DNA of 64,000 nucleotides from Xanthomonas vasicola (GTDB taxonomy: Bacteria; Pseudomonadota; Gammaproteobacteria; Xanthomonadales; Xanthomonadaceae), in the NCBI RefSeq assembly GCF_000772705.2, contig NZ_JSBW02000036.1, positions 29,884 through 93,883 of the forward strand, given 5' to 3'. Below, piece after piece: positions 9,611 to 18,009 of this stretch. The position numbers were made by a program, and so were the translations under genes. The notes below the pieces were generated by a model. That model saw only the letters and a program-made list of their open reading frames with translations. It was not told where the DNA came from and searched no databases. Every line of letters starts with the position of its first letter. Within the stretch, counting starts at the first letter, position 1.

Positions 9611-10507
9611 TCATGCGCCCTTGGCGGCGAACAATGCATCCAGGCGCTGCTCGAAGGCGTGATAGCCGATGCGTTCGTACAGCTCTTCGCGCGTCTGCAT
9701 GCTGTCTAGCACCGCTTGTTGATGGCCATCGCGCCGGATCGCGGTGTAAACCGCCTCAGCGGCCTTGTTGGCAGCACGGAACGCCGACAATGGAAACAAC
9801 TGGATCGCAACGCCGGCTTGCGCCAATTGGTCGCGCGTAAACAATGGGGTCTTGCCGAATTCGGTGATGTTGGCCAGCACCGGCACGTTCACTGCATCGA
9901 CAAAGCGCTTGTAGGTTTCAAGATCATAGGCGGCCTCGGCGAAGATGCCATCCGCACCCGCCTCCACGCAGGCGATGGCGCGCTCGATCGCCGCATCCAC
10001 CCCTTCCATCTGGATCGCGTCGGTGCGGGCGATCAGGAAGAACGCTGCATCTGTCTTGGCATCGGCTGCCGCCTTGACCCGGTCCACCATCTCACCCTGG
10101 CTCACGATCTCCTTGCCCGGCCGATGGCCGCAGCGCTTGGCGCCGACCTGGTCTTCAATATGGCAGCCGGCCGCGCCCGCCTTGATCAGCGATTTGATGG
10201 TGCGCTCGATGTTGAACGCGCTCGGCCCGAAGCCGGTGTCCACATCCACCAGCAGCGGCAACTCACACACATCGGTGATGCGGCGCACGTCGATCAACAC
10301 GTCTTCCAGCGTGTTGATACCCAGGTCCGGCAAGCCCAGCGAGCCGGCCGCCACCCCGCCACCAGACAGGTAGATCGCCCGGTAGCCGGCGCGCTGGGCC
10401 AGCAGCGCATGGTTGGCGTTGATCGCACCGATCACCTGCAGCGGCGATTCGGCAACCAGCGCAGCACGGAAACGTGTGCCGGCCGAAGAGGTGGACGAAG
10501 GCGTCAT
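9611..10507 (-). CDS. prpB: Methylisocitrate lyase PrpB
   Basis: 298 aa. It cleaves 2-methylisocitrate to pyruvate and succinate. The isocitrate-lyase-superfamily active-site motif KRCGH is at 124-128, and the metal-binding DVDTGFG is at 88-94. The ATG at 10507 is chosen: an AAGGAA lies just upstream and family members begin near here. The in-frame ATG at 10555 would start inside the sigma54 promoter. First gene of the minus-strand prp operon. Confidence 0.95.
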   Translation of the reverse strand: MTPSSTSSAGTRFRAALVAESPLQVIGAINANHALLAQRAGYRAIYLSGGGVAAGSLGLPDLGINTLEDVLIDVRRITDVCELPLLVDVDTGFGPSAFNIERTIKSLIKAGAAGCHIEDQVGAKRCGHRPGKEIVSQGEMVDRVKAAADAKTDAAFFLIARTDAIQMEGVDAAIERAIACVEAGADGIFAEAAYDLETYKRFVDAVNVPVLANITEFGKTPLFTRDQLAQAGVAIQLFPLSAFRAANKAAEAVYTAIRRDGHQQAVLDSMQTREELYERIGYHAFEQRLDALFAAKGA

Positions 10508-10538
10508 GACGGTTCCTTGGATGGGATATCGCGGTGGG

Positions 10539-10554
10539 CGCAAACACCGTGCCA
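10539..10554 (-). promoter_or_regulatory. Sigma54 promoter of the prpB operon
   Basis: On the minus strand the sequence reads TGGCACG-GTGT-TTGCG, an essentially perfect match to the RpoN consensus TGGCACG-N4-TTGC with the conserved GG at -24 and GC at -12. It lies 31 bp before the prpB start. The divergent gene encodes a sigma54 activator, consistent with PrpR-driven expression. Confidence 0.88.
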
Positions 10555-10593
10555 ATCACAAGCCTTTGATTCTTTTGGGTCTTGCCGCTCCGT

Positions 10594-10613
10594 ATGTTGC
10601 AAGTACGCAACAT
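10594..10613. promoter_or_regulatory. Inverted repeat, candidate PrpR binding site
   Basis: ATGTTGC and GCAACAT flank a 6-nt spacer, 40 bp upstream of the -24 element of the prpB promoter and 39 bp before the prpR start. A perfect 7+7 bp repeat between divergent prpB and prpR suits an activator site; the assignment to PrpR is inference. Confidence 0.55.
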
Positions 10614-10652
10614 CTGATTCACTATGAAACGCTACTGAAACGCGGCACCTTG

Positions 10653-12254
10653 ATGCGCAGCCCTTCCCTCCCGGAGACCGCAGAGGCCTCCCTACCTGTC
10701 ATCTGGACCGTCAGCGTCTCGCGCCTGACCGGGCTGCTGGCCGATGTCATCCCTGAGTTCGATCAACGCGCCCGCATCGAGCAGATCAACCTTGGCTTTG
10801 CCGAAGCAGTCGAGGTCGTCGGCCAGCGCCTGCGCCGCGAACGCTGCGACGCGCTGGTGGCCGGCGGCTCCAATGCGGCCTACCTGCGCAGCCGGCTTGC
10901 GCTGCCCTTCGCGCCCATCCGGGCCACCGGGTTCGATCTGATGGAAGCGCTGGCGCGTGCGCGCCGCATCGGGCCGCGCATCGGTGTGGTCACCCACGCC
11001 AGCGATGTGCCGTCATTTCGCGCCTTCCAGCACAGCTTCGATCTGGATATCGAGCACCGCCGCTTCGTCACCGCCGAAGACGCGCGCGACTGCATTGCCG
11101 ACCTGCGCGCCAGCGGCATCCAGGTCATCGTCGGCACCGGTATGGCCATCGATTTCGCCGAGCAGGCCGGGCTGCCCGGCGTGCTGCTGTATTCGGCCGA
11201 TTCGGTACGCCAAGCACTGGAACAGGCCATCGCATTGGGCACTGCTCCAAGCACGGACCGCGCCGCTGGCTGCAGCGCCACGCGTCGTGCACGACGAGCT
11301 GATGCCCTGCTGGGCGAAGACAGCGCGATGCTGCAGGTGCGCGAATTGGTGCAGCTGTACGCGCCGCATACCGGTACCGTGTTGATCAGCGGCGAAACCG
11401 GCACCGGCAAGGAATTGGCTGCCCGGCAACTGCATGCTGGCAGCCGACGCCGCGGCCGCTTCGTGGCGATCAACTGCGGCGCCATCAGCGAGTCGCTGCT
11501 GGAAGCAGAACTGTTCGGCTACAGCGATGGCGCCTTCACCGGCGCGCGCCGCGGCGGCCACACTGGCCTGATCGAAGCCGCGCAGGACGGCACCCTATTT
11601 CTCGACGAAATCGGCGAGTTGCCGATGCCGCTGCAAACACGGTTGCTACGGGTATTGGAAGAACGCGAAGTGCTGCGCGTTGGCGCAACCGTGCCCATTG
11701 CGGTCGACGTGCGCGTCATCGCCGCCAGCCTGCAGGAACTGCAGCACCTGGTCGAACAGGGCCGCTTCCGCCGCGACCTGTTCTATCGCCTTGCCGCGCT
11801 GCGCATTGCACTACCGCCGTTGCGCAATCGTCACAACGACATTGCGTTGTTGCTTGCGCATTATTTCCAGCAACTTGGCAGCATTCCATCGCCGCTATCG
11901 GCAGCTGCATTGCAATGCCTGCAACAACACACCTGGCCCGGCAATGTGCGCGAACTGCGCAATCTGGTCGAACGTCTCTGCATTCACTGGAAAGCCCAAC
12001 CGCACGACAGCCTCAGCCTGGAGCAACTCGAACGCTGGGCCCCGGAATTATTCGATGCACAGCTCGGTAACCGCGACATACCACATGAGCAGGCCGATCT
12101 GGCGACTTCTCGCCTGCAGCTCACTGCCAGCGCAGTCCGCGCGGCGCTCGATCGCGCAAACGGCAACCGCGCCCTCGCCGCACAAACGCTCGGCGTTTCG
12201 CGCACGACGCTGTGGCGCTGGATGCAGGCGCAGGCCACAGCGTCACGGGCATAA
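10653..12254 (+). CDS. prpR: Sigma54-dependent propionate catabolism activator PrpR
   Basis: 533 aa from the ATG at 10653. Residues 1-200 form a PrpR_N sensory domain, in other bacteria responsive to 2-methylcitrate. A central AAA+ domain follows with Walker A GETGTGKE, the sigma54-contact loop GAFTGA, and Walker B GTLFLDEIGELP. The C-terminus holds a Fis-type helix-turn-helix (ALAAQTLGVSRTTLWRWM). It is transcribed divergently from prpB across 145 bp containing a sigma54 promoter and an inverted repeat. Upstream in-frame codons run into the promoter and were rejected as start. Confidence 0.93.
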   Translation: MRSPSLPETAEASLPVIWTVSVSRLTGLLADVIPEFDQRARIEQINLGFAEAVEVVGQRLRRERCDALVAGGSNAAYLRSRLALPFAPIRATGFDLMEALARARRIGPRIGVVTHASDVPSFRAFQHSFDLDIEHRRFVTAEDARDCIADLRASGIQVIVGTGMAIDFAEQAGLPGVLLYSADSVRQALEQAIALGTAPSTDRAAGCSATRRARRADALLGEDSAMLQVRELVQLYAPHTGTVLISGETGTGKELAARQLHAGSRRRGRFVAINCGAISESLLEAELFGYSDGAFTGARRGGHTGLIEAAQDGTLFLDEIGELPMPLQTRLLRVLEEREVLRVGATVPIAVDVRVIAASLQELQHLVEQGRFRRDLFYRLAALRIALPPLRNRHNDIALLLAHYFQQLGSIPSPLSAAALQCLQQHTWPGNVRELRNLVERLCIHWKAQPHDSLSLEQLERWAPELFDAQLGNRDIPHEQADLATSRLQLTASAVRAALDRANGNRALAAQTLGVSRTTLWRWMQAQATASRA

Positions 12255-12493
12255 AACCCAGGAGCGAAGTTGCATCACCGATCTGGCTATTCGCGCACGC
12301 CTAGCCGTCCCGCTCAGCCCGTAGGAAAGCCACGGCACTGCGCGCTTAGCTCATGAATGCGTGATCCACGCTCACGACGGCATGCTCCGCAGCACGCAGC
12401 ACGCAGCACGCAAGACATGATGCTACCAACTGATGAAGCGATCACCTCGCCACCTGCAACGTCGCTCACTGCATCGCATGCCCGGCCTCGCCC

Positions 12494-12820
12494 TCACTTG
12501 ACCCGCGTGTACTCGGTATCGCCCGTGCTCAACTTACCGGTCGCCTCATCGATCGCGTAGTTGACCGTGCCAACGCCGTTGGACATCTGCAGCACGCCAT
12601 TGGTCAGCAGCGCCGGATGATTGCGGGTCTTGACCCCGTTGCCGAACAGCTCCGGCTGGGTATCGCGAATAATGAAGCTCTCGCCGTTGTGCTCGATGCT
12701 CAACACGTTCTTTTCCGACTTCACATTGACCCACTTGCCCACGTATTGCTCGCCTACATCGCGGGCACAGCCGGCCAGTAATGTCATTGCAACCAGAGCA
12801 CTTCCAAGCAGCGCCTTCAT
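12494..12820 (-). CDS. Small predicted lipoprotein
   Basis: 108 aa from the ATG at 12820, with GAAGAAGG as ribosome binding site. The N-terminus is a lipoprotein signal peptide ending in LLAGC (Cys22), so lipid attachment in the envelope is expected. The remainder (GKWVNVKSEKNVLSIEHNG) looks like a small beta-rich domain of unknown function. An in-frame extension up to 13015 would overlap the yefM promoter and lacks support. Confidence 0.78.
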   Translation of the reverse strand: MKALLGSALVAMTLLAGCARDVGEQYVGKWVNVKSEKNVLSIEHNGESFIIRDTQPELFGNGVKTRNHPALLTNGVLQMSNGVGTVNYAIDEATGKLSTGDTEYTRVK

Positions 12821-12968
12821 CGCTACACCTTCTTCAACGCGGGGACCTGCAGGATGGCAAGTCCTTGCTGAGCTCGCAACAAGCAGGCACAAGCGATCAA
12901 CCAGGCTATCGGCGACTTGAACACTTCCAGCAGCCCGTCGGCTCGACAGTTGACTCCCCAGTCCAATA

Positions 12969-12986
12969 CGTACAATTTTCTGTACA
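12969..12986. promoter_or_regulatory. YefM-YoeB-type operator overlapping the promoter
   Basis: Two hexamers, CGTACA at 12969-12974 and TGTACA at 12981-12986, are 12 bp apart centre to centre. This is the TGTACA core and spacing I recall for the E. coli YefM-YoeB autoregulatory operator. TACAAT at 12971-12976 is a plausible -10 element, with TTGACT at 12950-12955 as -35 (15-bp spacer, a little short). Confidence 0.6.
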
Positions 12987-13001
12987 TACCCAGATGACGT
13001 C

Positions 13002-13250
13002 ATGAATATCATCACCTACAGCGCCGCGCGCCTCTCTCGCAGAGACCATGGACCGCGTTGTCAACGACCACGAGCCGGTGATCATCACGCGCAGCGGCGA
13101 ACGAGCTGTCGTCATGATGCCCTGGATGACTACAAGGCCATGGAAGAAACCGCCTACCTGCTGCGCAGCCCGAAGAGTGCACAGCGCCTGCTGGAATCCA
13201 TCGCCCAGCTTGAAGCCGGCCGCGGCAAGGAACGGGGACTGACCGAGTGA
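13002..13250 (+). pseudogene. yefM: YefM antitoxin with two compensating frameshifts
   Basis: The start (MNIITYSAAR) and the end from LDDYKAMEETAYLLRSP onward are clear YefM in one frame. The part between (ASLAETMDRVVNDHEPVIITRSGERAVVMMP) is read only in the next frame. The first slip, near 13031, fits loss of one GC unit in a GCGCGC run; the second, near 13125, loses one base. The sum is 3 bases, so a continuous 82-codon frame remains but its middle (about residues 11-43, covering the DNA-binding and dimer region) is scrambled. The C-terminal toxin-binding part is intact and overlaps the toxin gene by 4 nt. A sequencing error at both places cannot be excluded. Confidence 0.8.
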
Positions 13251-13504
13251 TCCTCCAGTTCTCGGATAATGCCTGGGAGGACTCTCTGTACTGGCAGCAG
13301 GCCGACAAGAAGATGCTCAAACGCATCAGCGAATTGATCAACGCCATTCAGCGCGATCCGTTCCAAGGCAGCGGCAAACCCGAGCCACTGCGCCACGCGC
13401 TAGCGGGTTATTGGTCGCGCCGCATCAATGACGAACACCGAATCGTCTACAAAGCCGCAGAAGGAATACTACTGATCGCCCAGGTGCGTTATCACTATGC
13501 ATAG
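13247..13504 (+). CDS. yoeB: YoeB ribosome-dependent mRNA interferase toxin
   Basis: 85 aa, family-typical length (E. coli YoeB 84). The catalytic residues known for YoeB all align: Glu46, Arg65, His83 and Tyr84, in GKPEPLRH, NDEHRIVY and RYHYA. YoeB cleaves mRNA in the ribosomal A site. It starts with GTG inside the stop region of yefM (GTGA overlap), the usual coupling. The toxin looks intact although its antitoxin is frameshifted. Confidence 0.92.
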   Translation: MILQFSDNAWEDSLYWQQADKKMLKRISELINAIQRDPFQGSGKPEPLRHALAGYWSRRINDEHRIVYKAAEGILLIAQVRYHYA

Positions 13505-13698
13505 CGTCAACGAGCTGTAGCCAGCAGCATCCGCTGCAGTGACATCCAGCAAGCGTGATCTACGGGGTCCGGTGATTCACCCGACTGCTTCAACGAGTCC
13601 CATGCACGGGCTCTGCTGATGGTGGCAAGGCAACAAAAAGCCGGCGCATGGCCCGCTCTTCTTCTCGCGTTGAAACCCTGAATGCTGCTGGATTTCAA

Positions 13699-13773
13699 TG
13701 GTGGGCGGTACAAGGTTCGAACTTGTGACCCTTGCCGTGTGAAGGCAATGCTCTACCGCTGAGCTAACCGCCC
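13699..13773 (-). tRNA. tRNA-Val(CAC)
   Basis: 75 nt on the minus strand, from GGGCGGTTAGC to an encoded CCA. The acceptor stem GGGCGGT/ACCGCCC is perfect. The anticodon stem TTGCC/GGCAA encloses loop TTCACAC, giving anticodon CAC. The T arm ACAAG-TTCGAAC-CTTGT is perfect. It reads GTG codons. Confidence 0.95.
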
Positions 13774-14054
13774 GATGACGCGAGCCGCACATTATAGGGC
13801 AGCTGTGGCGATCGTCAACCGCTTCATGCGGTGGCGCCGAAACTGCTCGAAACCGCTGTACCCAGAGGCTGGGCAGACCGCTCAGGCTAGCCACTGCGAC
13901 CCACTTCTTTGGAGCGATTCCAATCAACCTCGTATGCCGCAAGCATCGCGCGATGCGGCGCCCGAAGCCAGCTGCATAGCACCGATATTTCGGTGATCAG
14001 CGCAGCGCCGAGCGCAGTCTGTCTGGACCTGACCCATTCCGCACAAACGCAGCC

Positions 14055-14408
14055 TCACATCGTATGCGTCAGCTTGTCCGAGGTGGTCAATCCCGCCAGC
14101 AGCGTCTCGATCTTGTTGCGCACCGCCTCTCCTTCCGGGCCATCAGGGAACTGCACGCCGATGCCGGCGGCGCGGTTGCCCTGGGCGCCTGCAGGCGTGG
14201 TCCAGATGACCTTGCCGGCGACCGGCAGGCGCTCGCTGGAATCCGGCAGGGTCAGCAGCAGGAAGACTTCATCGCCCAGCATGTAGCGCTTGGGCGTGGG
14301 CACGAAGATGCCGCCGCCTTTCACAAACGGCATGTAGGCGCTGTAGAGCGCTGGCTTGTCTTTCAACGCCAGTGACAAAATGCCTTGGCGTGCATTCATT
14401 GCACTCAT
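14055..14408 (-). CDS. pilZ: Type IV pilus assembly protein PilZ
   Basis: 117 aa PilZ-fold protein. It lacks the RxxxR and D/NxSxxG c-di-GMP-binding motifs, as expected for the stand-alone pilus PilZ rather than the receptor type. In Xanthomonas this protein is known to contact PilB and FimX and is required for pilus biogenesis. Its ATG overlaps the holB stop by 4 nt (ATGA), so the two are translationally coupled. The holB-pilZ order is typical of pseudomonads and xanthomonads. Confidence 0.9.
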   Translation of the reverse strand: MSAMNARQGILSLALKDKPALYSAYMPFVKGGGIFVPTPKRYMLGDEVFLLLTLPDSSERLPVAGKVIWTTPAGAQGNRAAGIGVQFPDGPEGEAVRNKIETLLAGLTTSDKLTHTM

Positions 14409-15364
14409 CGAGTTCCCCTAGAACGTGGCTGGCGCTCTCCCTCGCGCCAGGCCAGCAACAATTCCGTCACTGCCAGGTCGGCACGGACGGTGGTGCGCAG
14501 CAGATCGCGGGTGCGGTTGGCGGCGTCGAACCAGGTCGCCAGCTTGTGCAACCGCGAAGGATCGGTCAAGCCGGCCGATGCCTGCGCCAATGCCAGATCG
14601 GCGGCATGGCGCAAACGTTGATCGGCCTGGCCGTCGTTGGCCCAGCGCTGCGCGACATCCACCGCGCCGGCACGGCCGCTGGCAATCTGCTCCAGATCCT
14701 GCGCAACCGCACGCCGCATGGCCAGTCCGTCTTCGCGCAACCACTGCGCGGCCAGACCGGGATGGCCGCGCGCGGCATCCAGTGCCTCCTGTGCAGCGCG
14801 CTCAGTGACGCCTTGCGAGCGCAACCAGGCCAGTGCTTCGTGCGCGGGCGGCAGCTTGAATTCCAGGCGTTGGCAGCGGCTGCGGATAGTCGCCGGCAGG
14901 CGCACCGGCTGGGCGCTGATCAACCACAGGTAACGGCCGGGCGATGGTTCTTCCAGGGTCTTGAGCAAGGCGTTGCAGGCGGAGCGATTGATCGCGTCGG
15001 CCGGGTCGACGATCACCACCTGGGCGATGCCGTACTGCGGTGTGAGCGAGAGCTTCTGCGAAATCTCACGCACCTGCTCGATGACGATCTCCGTGCGCAG
15101 CTTGTCGCCGGTGCGATTGGGAATGAACGAGATCAGCTGCAGGTCCGGATGGGTACCGGCGGCAATTAGCTGGCGCGTGCGCTGCGCAAGCGCGGGGTCA
15201 GGCGAGCTGGCCAGCACATGCTCGGCAAGGGCCAAAGCCACCGCCCGTTTGCCCAGGCCCTCCGGGCCGCAGATCAGCAACCCGTGCCCTAGCCGTCCGG
15301 CATCCAGCGCTGCCACGGTCTGGTCGAAAGCGCGCTGCTGCCAGGGTGAAAATGCGGCGGTCAT
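14405..15364 (-). CDS. holB: DNA polymerase III delta' subunit HolB
   Basis: 319 aa clamp-loader subunit of the AAA+ family. The P-loop-like GPEGLGKR is at about 33-40. VVIVDPADAINRSACNALLKTLEEPSP matches the clamp-loader core. Together with DnaX (encoded at 35-37 kb) and delta it loads the beta clamp. It overlaps mltG and pilZ by 4 nt each, so the three form a tight operon. Confidence 0.93.
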   Translation of the reverse strand: MTAAFSPWQQRAFDQTVAALDAGRLGHGLLICGPEGLGKRAVALALAEHVLASSPDPALAQRTRQLIAAGTHPDLQLISFIPNRTGDKLRTEIVIEQVREISQKLSLTPQYGIAQVVIVDPADAINRSACNALLKTLEEPSPGRYLWLISAQPVRLPATIRSRCQRLEFKLPPAHEALAWLRSQGVTERAAQEALDAARGHPGLAAQWLREDGLAMRRAVAQDLEQIASGRAGAVDVAQRWANDGQADQRLRHAADLALAQASAGLTDPSRLHKLATWFDAANRTRDLLRTTVRADLAVTELLLAWREGERQPRSRGTR

Positions 15365-16434
15365 GGCGTAGGCTCCATTTGTGGCGCGCTTTGCAGCCGG
15401 CGGCGCTGCAGATAGCGCGCCACCGCTGCGTTATGTTCGGCCAGCGTGGCCGAGAACGCATGCGCGCCGGTGCCATCGCCCACCGCCACGAAATACAGCG
15501 CCTCACCGGGCGCCGGACGCACCGCCGCCAGCAGCGCCTCGCGGCCCGGCATGGCGATCGGCGTAGGCGTCAGGCCGGTGCGGGTGTAGGTGTTGTACGG
15601 GGTATCGGTGGTCAGGTCGCGGCGGCGGATATTGCCGTCGTAGCTACTACCGATGCCGTAGATCACGGTCGGGTCGGTCTGCAACTTCATGCCCATCTGC
15701 AGACGGCGCAGGAACACCCCGGCGATGAGCGGGCGCTCGGAGCCCAAGGCAGTTTCCTTTTCGATGATCGAGGCCAGGATCAATGCCTGTTCCGGCGACC
15801 CGAGCGGCAGGTTCGGGGTGCGCTGTTGCCAGGCCTGCGCCAGCGCCCTGTCCATGGCCGCATGCGCGCGCTTGAGCACGTCGATATCGCTGTCGCCACG
15901 CTGATAGACATAGGTTTCGGGCAGGAAGCGTCCTTCCGGATGCTGCTTGGCGAAGCCCAGCCGCGCCATCAGCGCCGCGTCGTCCAATGCATCGATGGAG
16001 TGCTGTAGCGGCGTGGCGGTAGCAAGTGCGGCGCGGAGTTGACGGAAATTCCAGCCTTCCACGATCGTGAAGCGGTACTGGATCACCCGCCCCTGGCGCA
16101 TGCGCGTCAGCAGTTCGCGCGGCGACAGCGCCGGCGACAGCGCGTACTCGCCCACTTTGAGCTTGCCGGCCGCATCGACCTGGCGCGCCAGCAGCTGCCA
16201 TTCCAGCTCGGCGCCCTGTTCCAGACCGGCCGCACGCAGTTTGCGCAGCGTGGCCTTGAGCGAATCGCCGGGCGCGATCACCACGCTGGGCGCGCTCGCA
16301 GGCACGGGGGTATCGGCGAAGTGCAGGTAATGCCGCCACGCCACCACGGCGGCAATCGCCAGCAGCGCTCCGAGCAGCAATACCGTGCCCAGCACGGCCA
16401 GACATCCGCGTTTGCCAGTCACCGCCACACCCAC
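15361..16434 (-). CDS. mltG: Endolytic murein transglycosylase MltG
   Basis: 357 aa YceG-like protein. It has one N-terminal membrane anchor (about 10-32), a LysM-like region (about 50-100), then the catalytic domain with EGRFLPETY and the active-site Glu in ASIIEKETA. It cleaves nascent glycan strands at the inner membrane and limits their length. The stop overlaps the holB start by 4 nt, leaving no room for tmk, which commonly lies here. Confidence 0.93.
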   Translation of the reverse strand: MGVAVTGKRGCLAVLGTVLLLGALLAIAAVVAWRHYLHFADTPVPASAPSVVIAPGDSLKATLRKLRAAGLEQGAELEWQLLARQVDAAGKLKVGEYALSPALSPRELLTRMRQGRVIQYRFTIVEGWNFRQLRAALATATPLQHSIDALDDAALMARLGFAKQHPEGRFLPETYVYQRGDSDIDVLKRAHAAMDRALAQAWQQRTPNLPLGSPEQALILASIIEKETALGSERPLIAGVFLRRLQMGMKLQTDPTVIYGIGSSYDGNIRRRDLTTDTPYNTYTRTGLTPTPIAMPGREALLAAVRPAPGEALYFVAVGDGTGAHAFSATLAEHNAAVARYLQRRRLQSAPQMEPTP

Positions 16435-16494
16435 CTCGTCATTGCCCCAGCGCCGCGCAGGATACCGCGCGCCGGTGATGTCTCGTTGAAGCGC

Positions 16495-17850
16495 TCATGT
16501 CTGCTCGATCGCACGCAAAACGCCACGCGCCTTGGCGCGGGTTTCGTCCAGCTCGCGCTGCGGATCCGAATCCACCACGATCCCGGCCCCGGTGCGAAAA
16601 CGCACCTGGTTTCCGGCCATCTCGGCGGTGCGGATCAGGATATTCAGATCCATGTCGCCATTGCGGTTGAGCCAGCCGAATGCACCGGTGTAGGCGCCAC
16701 GCGCGGTCTGCTCGAGCTCAGCGATGATCTGCATGCAGCGCACCTTCGGACAACCGGTAATGGTGCCGCCGGGAAACACCGCCGCAATCACCTCGCCGGG
16801 CGTCACCCCGGCGCGCAGGCGCCCACGCACATTGCTGACGATGTGATGCACATGCGCATAACTCTCCACGCACATCAGTTCGTCCACTTCCACCGTGCCC
16901 GGCGCACAGATGCGGCCCAGGTCGTTGCGTTCCAGGTCGATCAGCATCACATGCTCGGCACGCTCCTTCGGATGCCCGACCAGCTCGCGGATGCGCGCGG
17001 CATCGTCGTCGCCGGCAAAACGCGCGCGGGTGCCGGCGATCGGGCGCGTCTGCACCACATCGCCCTGCACCGACACCAGCCGCTCGGGCGAGGAACTAGC
17101 CACCGCACGCCCGCACGCAACGAACAGTCCGGCGAATGGCGCCGGATTGGCTGCACGCAGGCGCGCGTGCAGTGCGGCCGGATCAACCGACGCTGCGAAT
17201 GCGGCAGACCAGGCGCGCGAGATATTGGCCTGGAACAAGTCGCCAGCGCGCAAGTAATCGAGCACGCGCTCCACTGCAGCGGTGAAGCGCTCGGGCGCAT
17301 CCTCTTCGACCGAAAGCGGACCGGTCCACTCCGGCAACGGCGGCAGCGCGGCGCAGGCGGCCACGTCATCAACGATTTGCTGCAACAGATCGGCGCGGCC
17401 GGCCTCGGCCAGCGCCACGCAGCGCCCTTGCACGCGATCGCGCAGCACTGCTGCCGGCGCGCGCAAGGCCAGCGCGGTGGGCACGCCATCGGTTCGCGTT
17501 GGCAACTGCAGAATCGGTTCGACCTGTTCGGCCAGTTCGTAATCCAGCAGCACCGCCCAACCGCCGCGAAACGGCCACGGGCTTGCAACGTCGTGCGGCA
17601 CACGCTCGGCCTGCCAAGCCGCATCCAGCGCGCCCAGAAAGCTGCCCTCCAGCACTCGCCCTTCGCCATCGCGCGTGCAGCCATCCGGATCCAGCCGCAG
17701 GCATGCGCCCTCCGCCAGCAGCAGCACGTCCCAGCGGCCGTGGTCGGTGCCGGAAGCAGTGGATTCGAGCAGGGCCGGATAGCGTTGCGGTAACAGCCGA
17801 TGCAGCGCCAGCAGGTCGATGTCCGCGTGCAGTGATCGGGTAAGCGTCAT
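16495..17850 (-). CDS. pabB: Aminodeoxychorismate synthase component I PabB
   Basis: 451 aa chorismate-binding enzyme, with no fused glutaminase domain. Diagnostic stretches are RPIAGTRAR, IDLERNDLGRIC, FPGGTITGCPK and RTGAGIVVDSDP. With ammonia from a PabA glutaminase it makes 4-amino-4-deoxychorismate for folate. An anthranilate synthase TrpE would be alternative, but the fabF-pabB-mltG context favours PabB. It lies 60 bp upstream of mltG. Confidence 0.88.
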   Translation of the reverse strand: MTLTRSLHADIDLLALHRLLPQRYPALLESTASGTDHGRWDVLLLAEGACLRLDPDGCTRDGEGRVLEGSFLGALDAAWQAERVPHDVASPWPFRGGWAVLLDYELAEQVEPILQLPTRTDGVPTALALRAPAAVLRDRVQGRCVALAEAGRADLLQQIVDDVAACAALPPLPEWTGPLSVEEDAPERFTAAVERVLDYLRAGDLFQANISRAWSAAFAASVDPAALHARLRAANPAPFAGLFVACGRAVASSSPERLVSVQGDVVQTRPIAGTRARFAGDDDAARIRELVGHPKERAEHVMLIDLERNDLGRICAPGTVEVDELMCVESYAHVHHIVSNVRGRLRAGVTPGEVIAAVFPGGTITGCPKVRCMQIIAELEQTARGAYTGAFGWLNRNGDMDLNILIRTAEMAGNQVRFRTGAGIVVDSDPQRELDETRAKARGVLRAIEQT

Positions 17851-18009
17851 CGGTCCGGCGTGGCGTGAGGTGCAGACGTGCGCCGCTGCGAGAGACGCAG
17901 CGTGCGCGATGAGTGGAGCAAGGGTTTGTAGAAGAGCTGAACACCACCGCTCGCACGCAGTACATGCGACGGTCAGGTAGATCGCGCGCCGATTCCGGCA
18001 ACGCGACCG

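Noticed and set aside
16039..17793. Long plus-strand frame opposite mltG and pabB
   Set aside because: Antisense shadow of two well-supported genes with full motifs.
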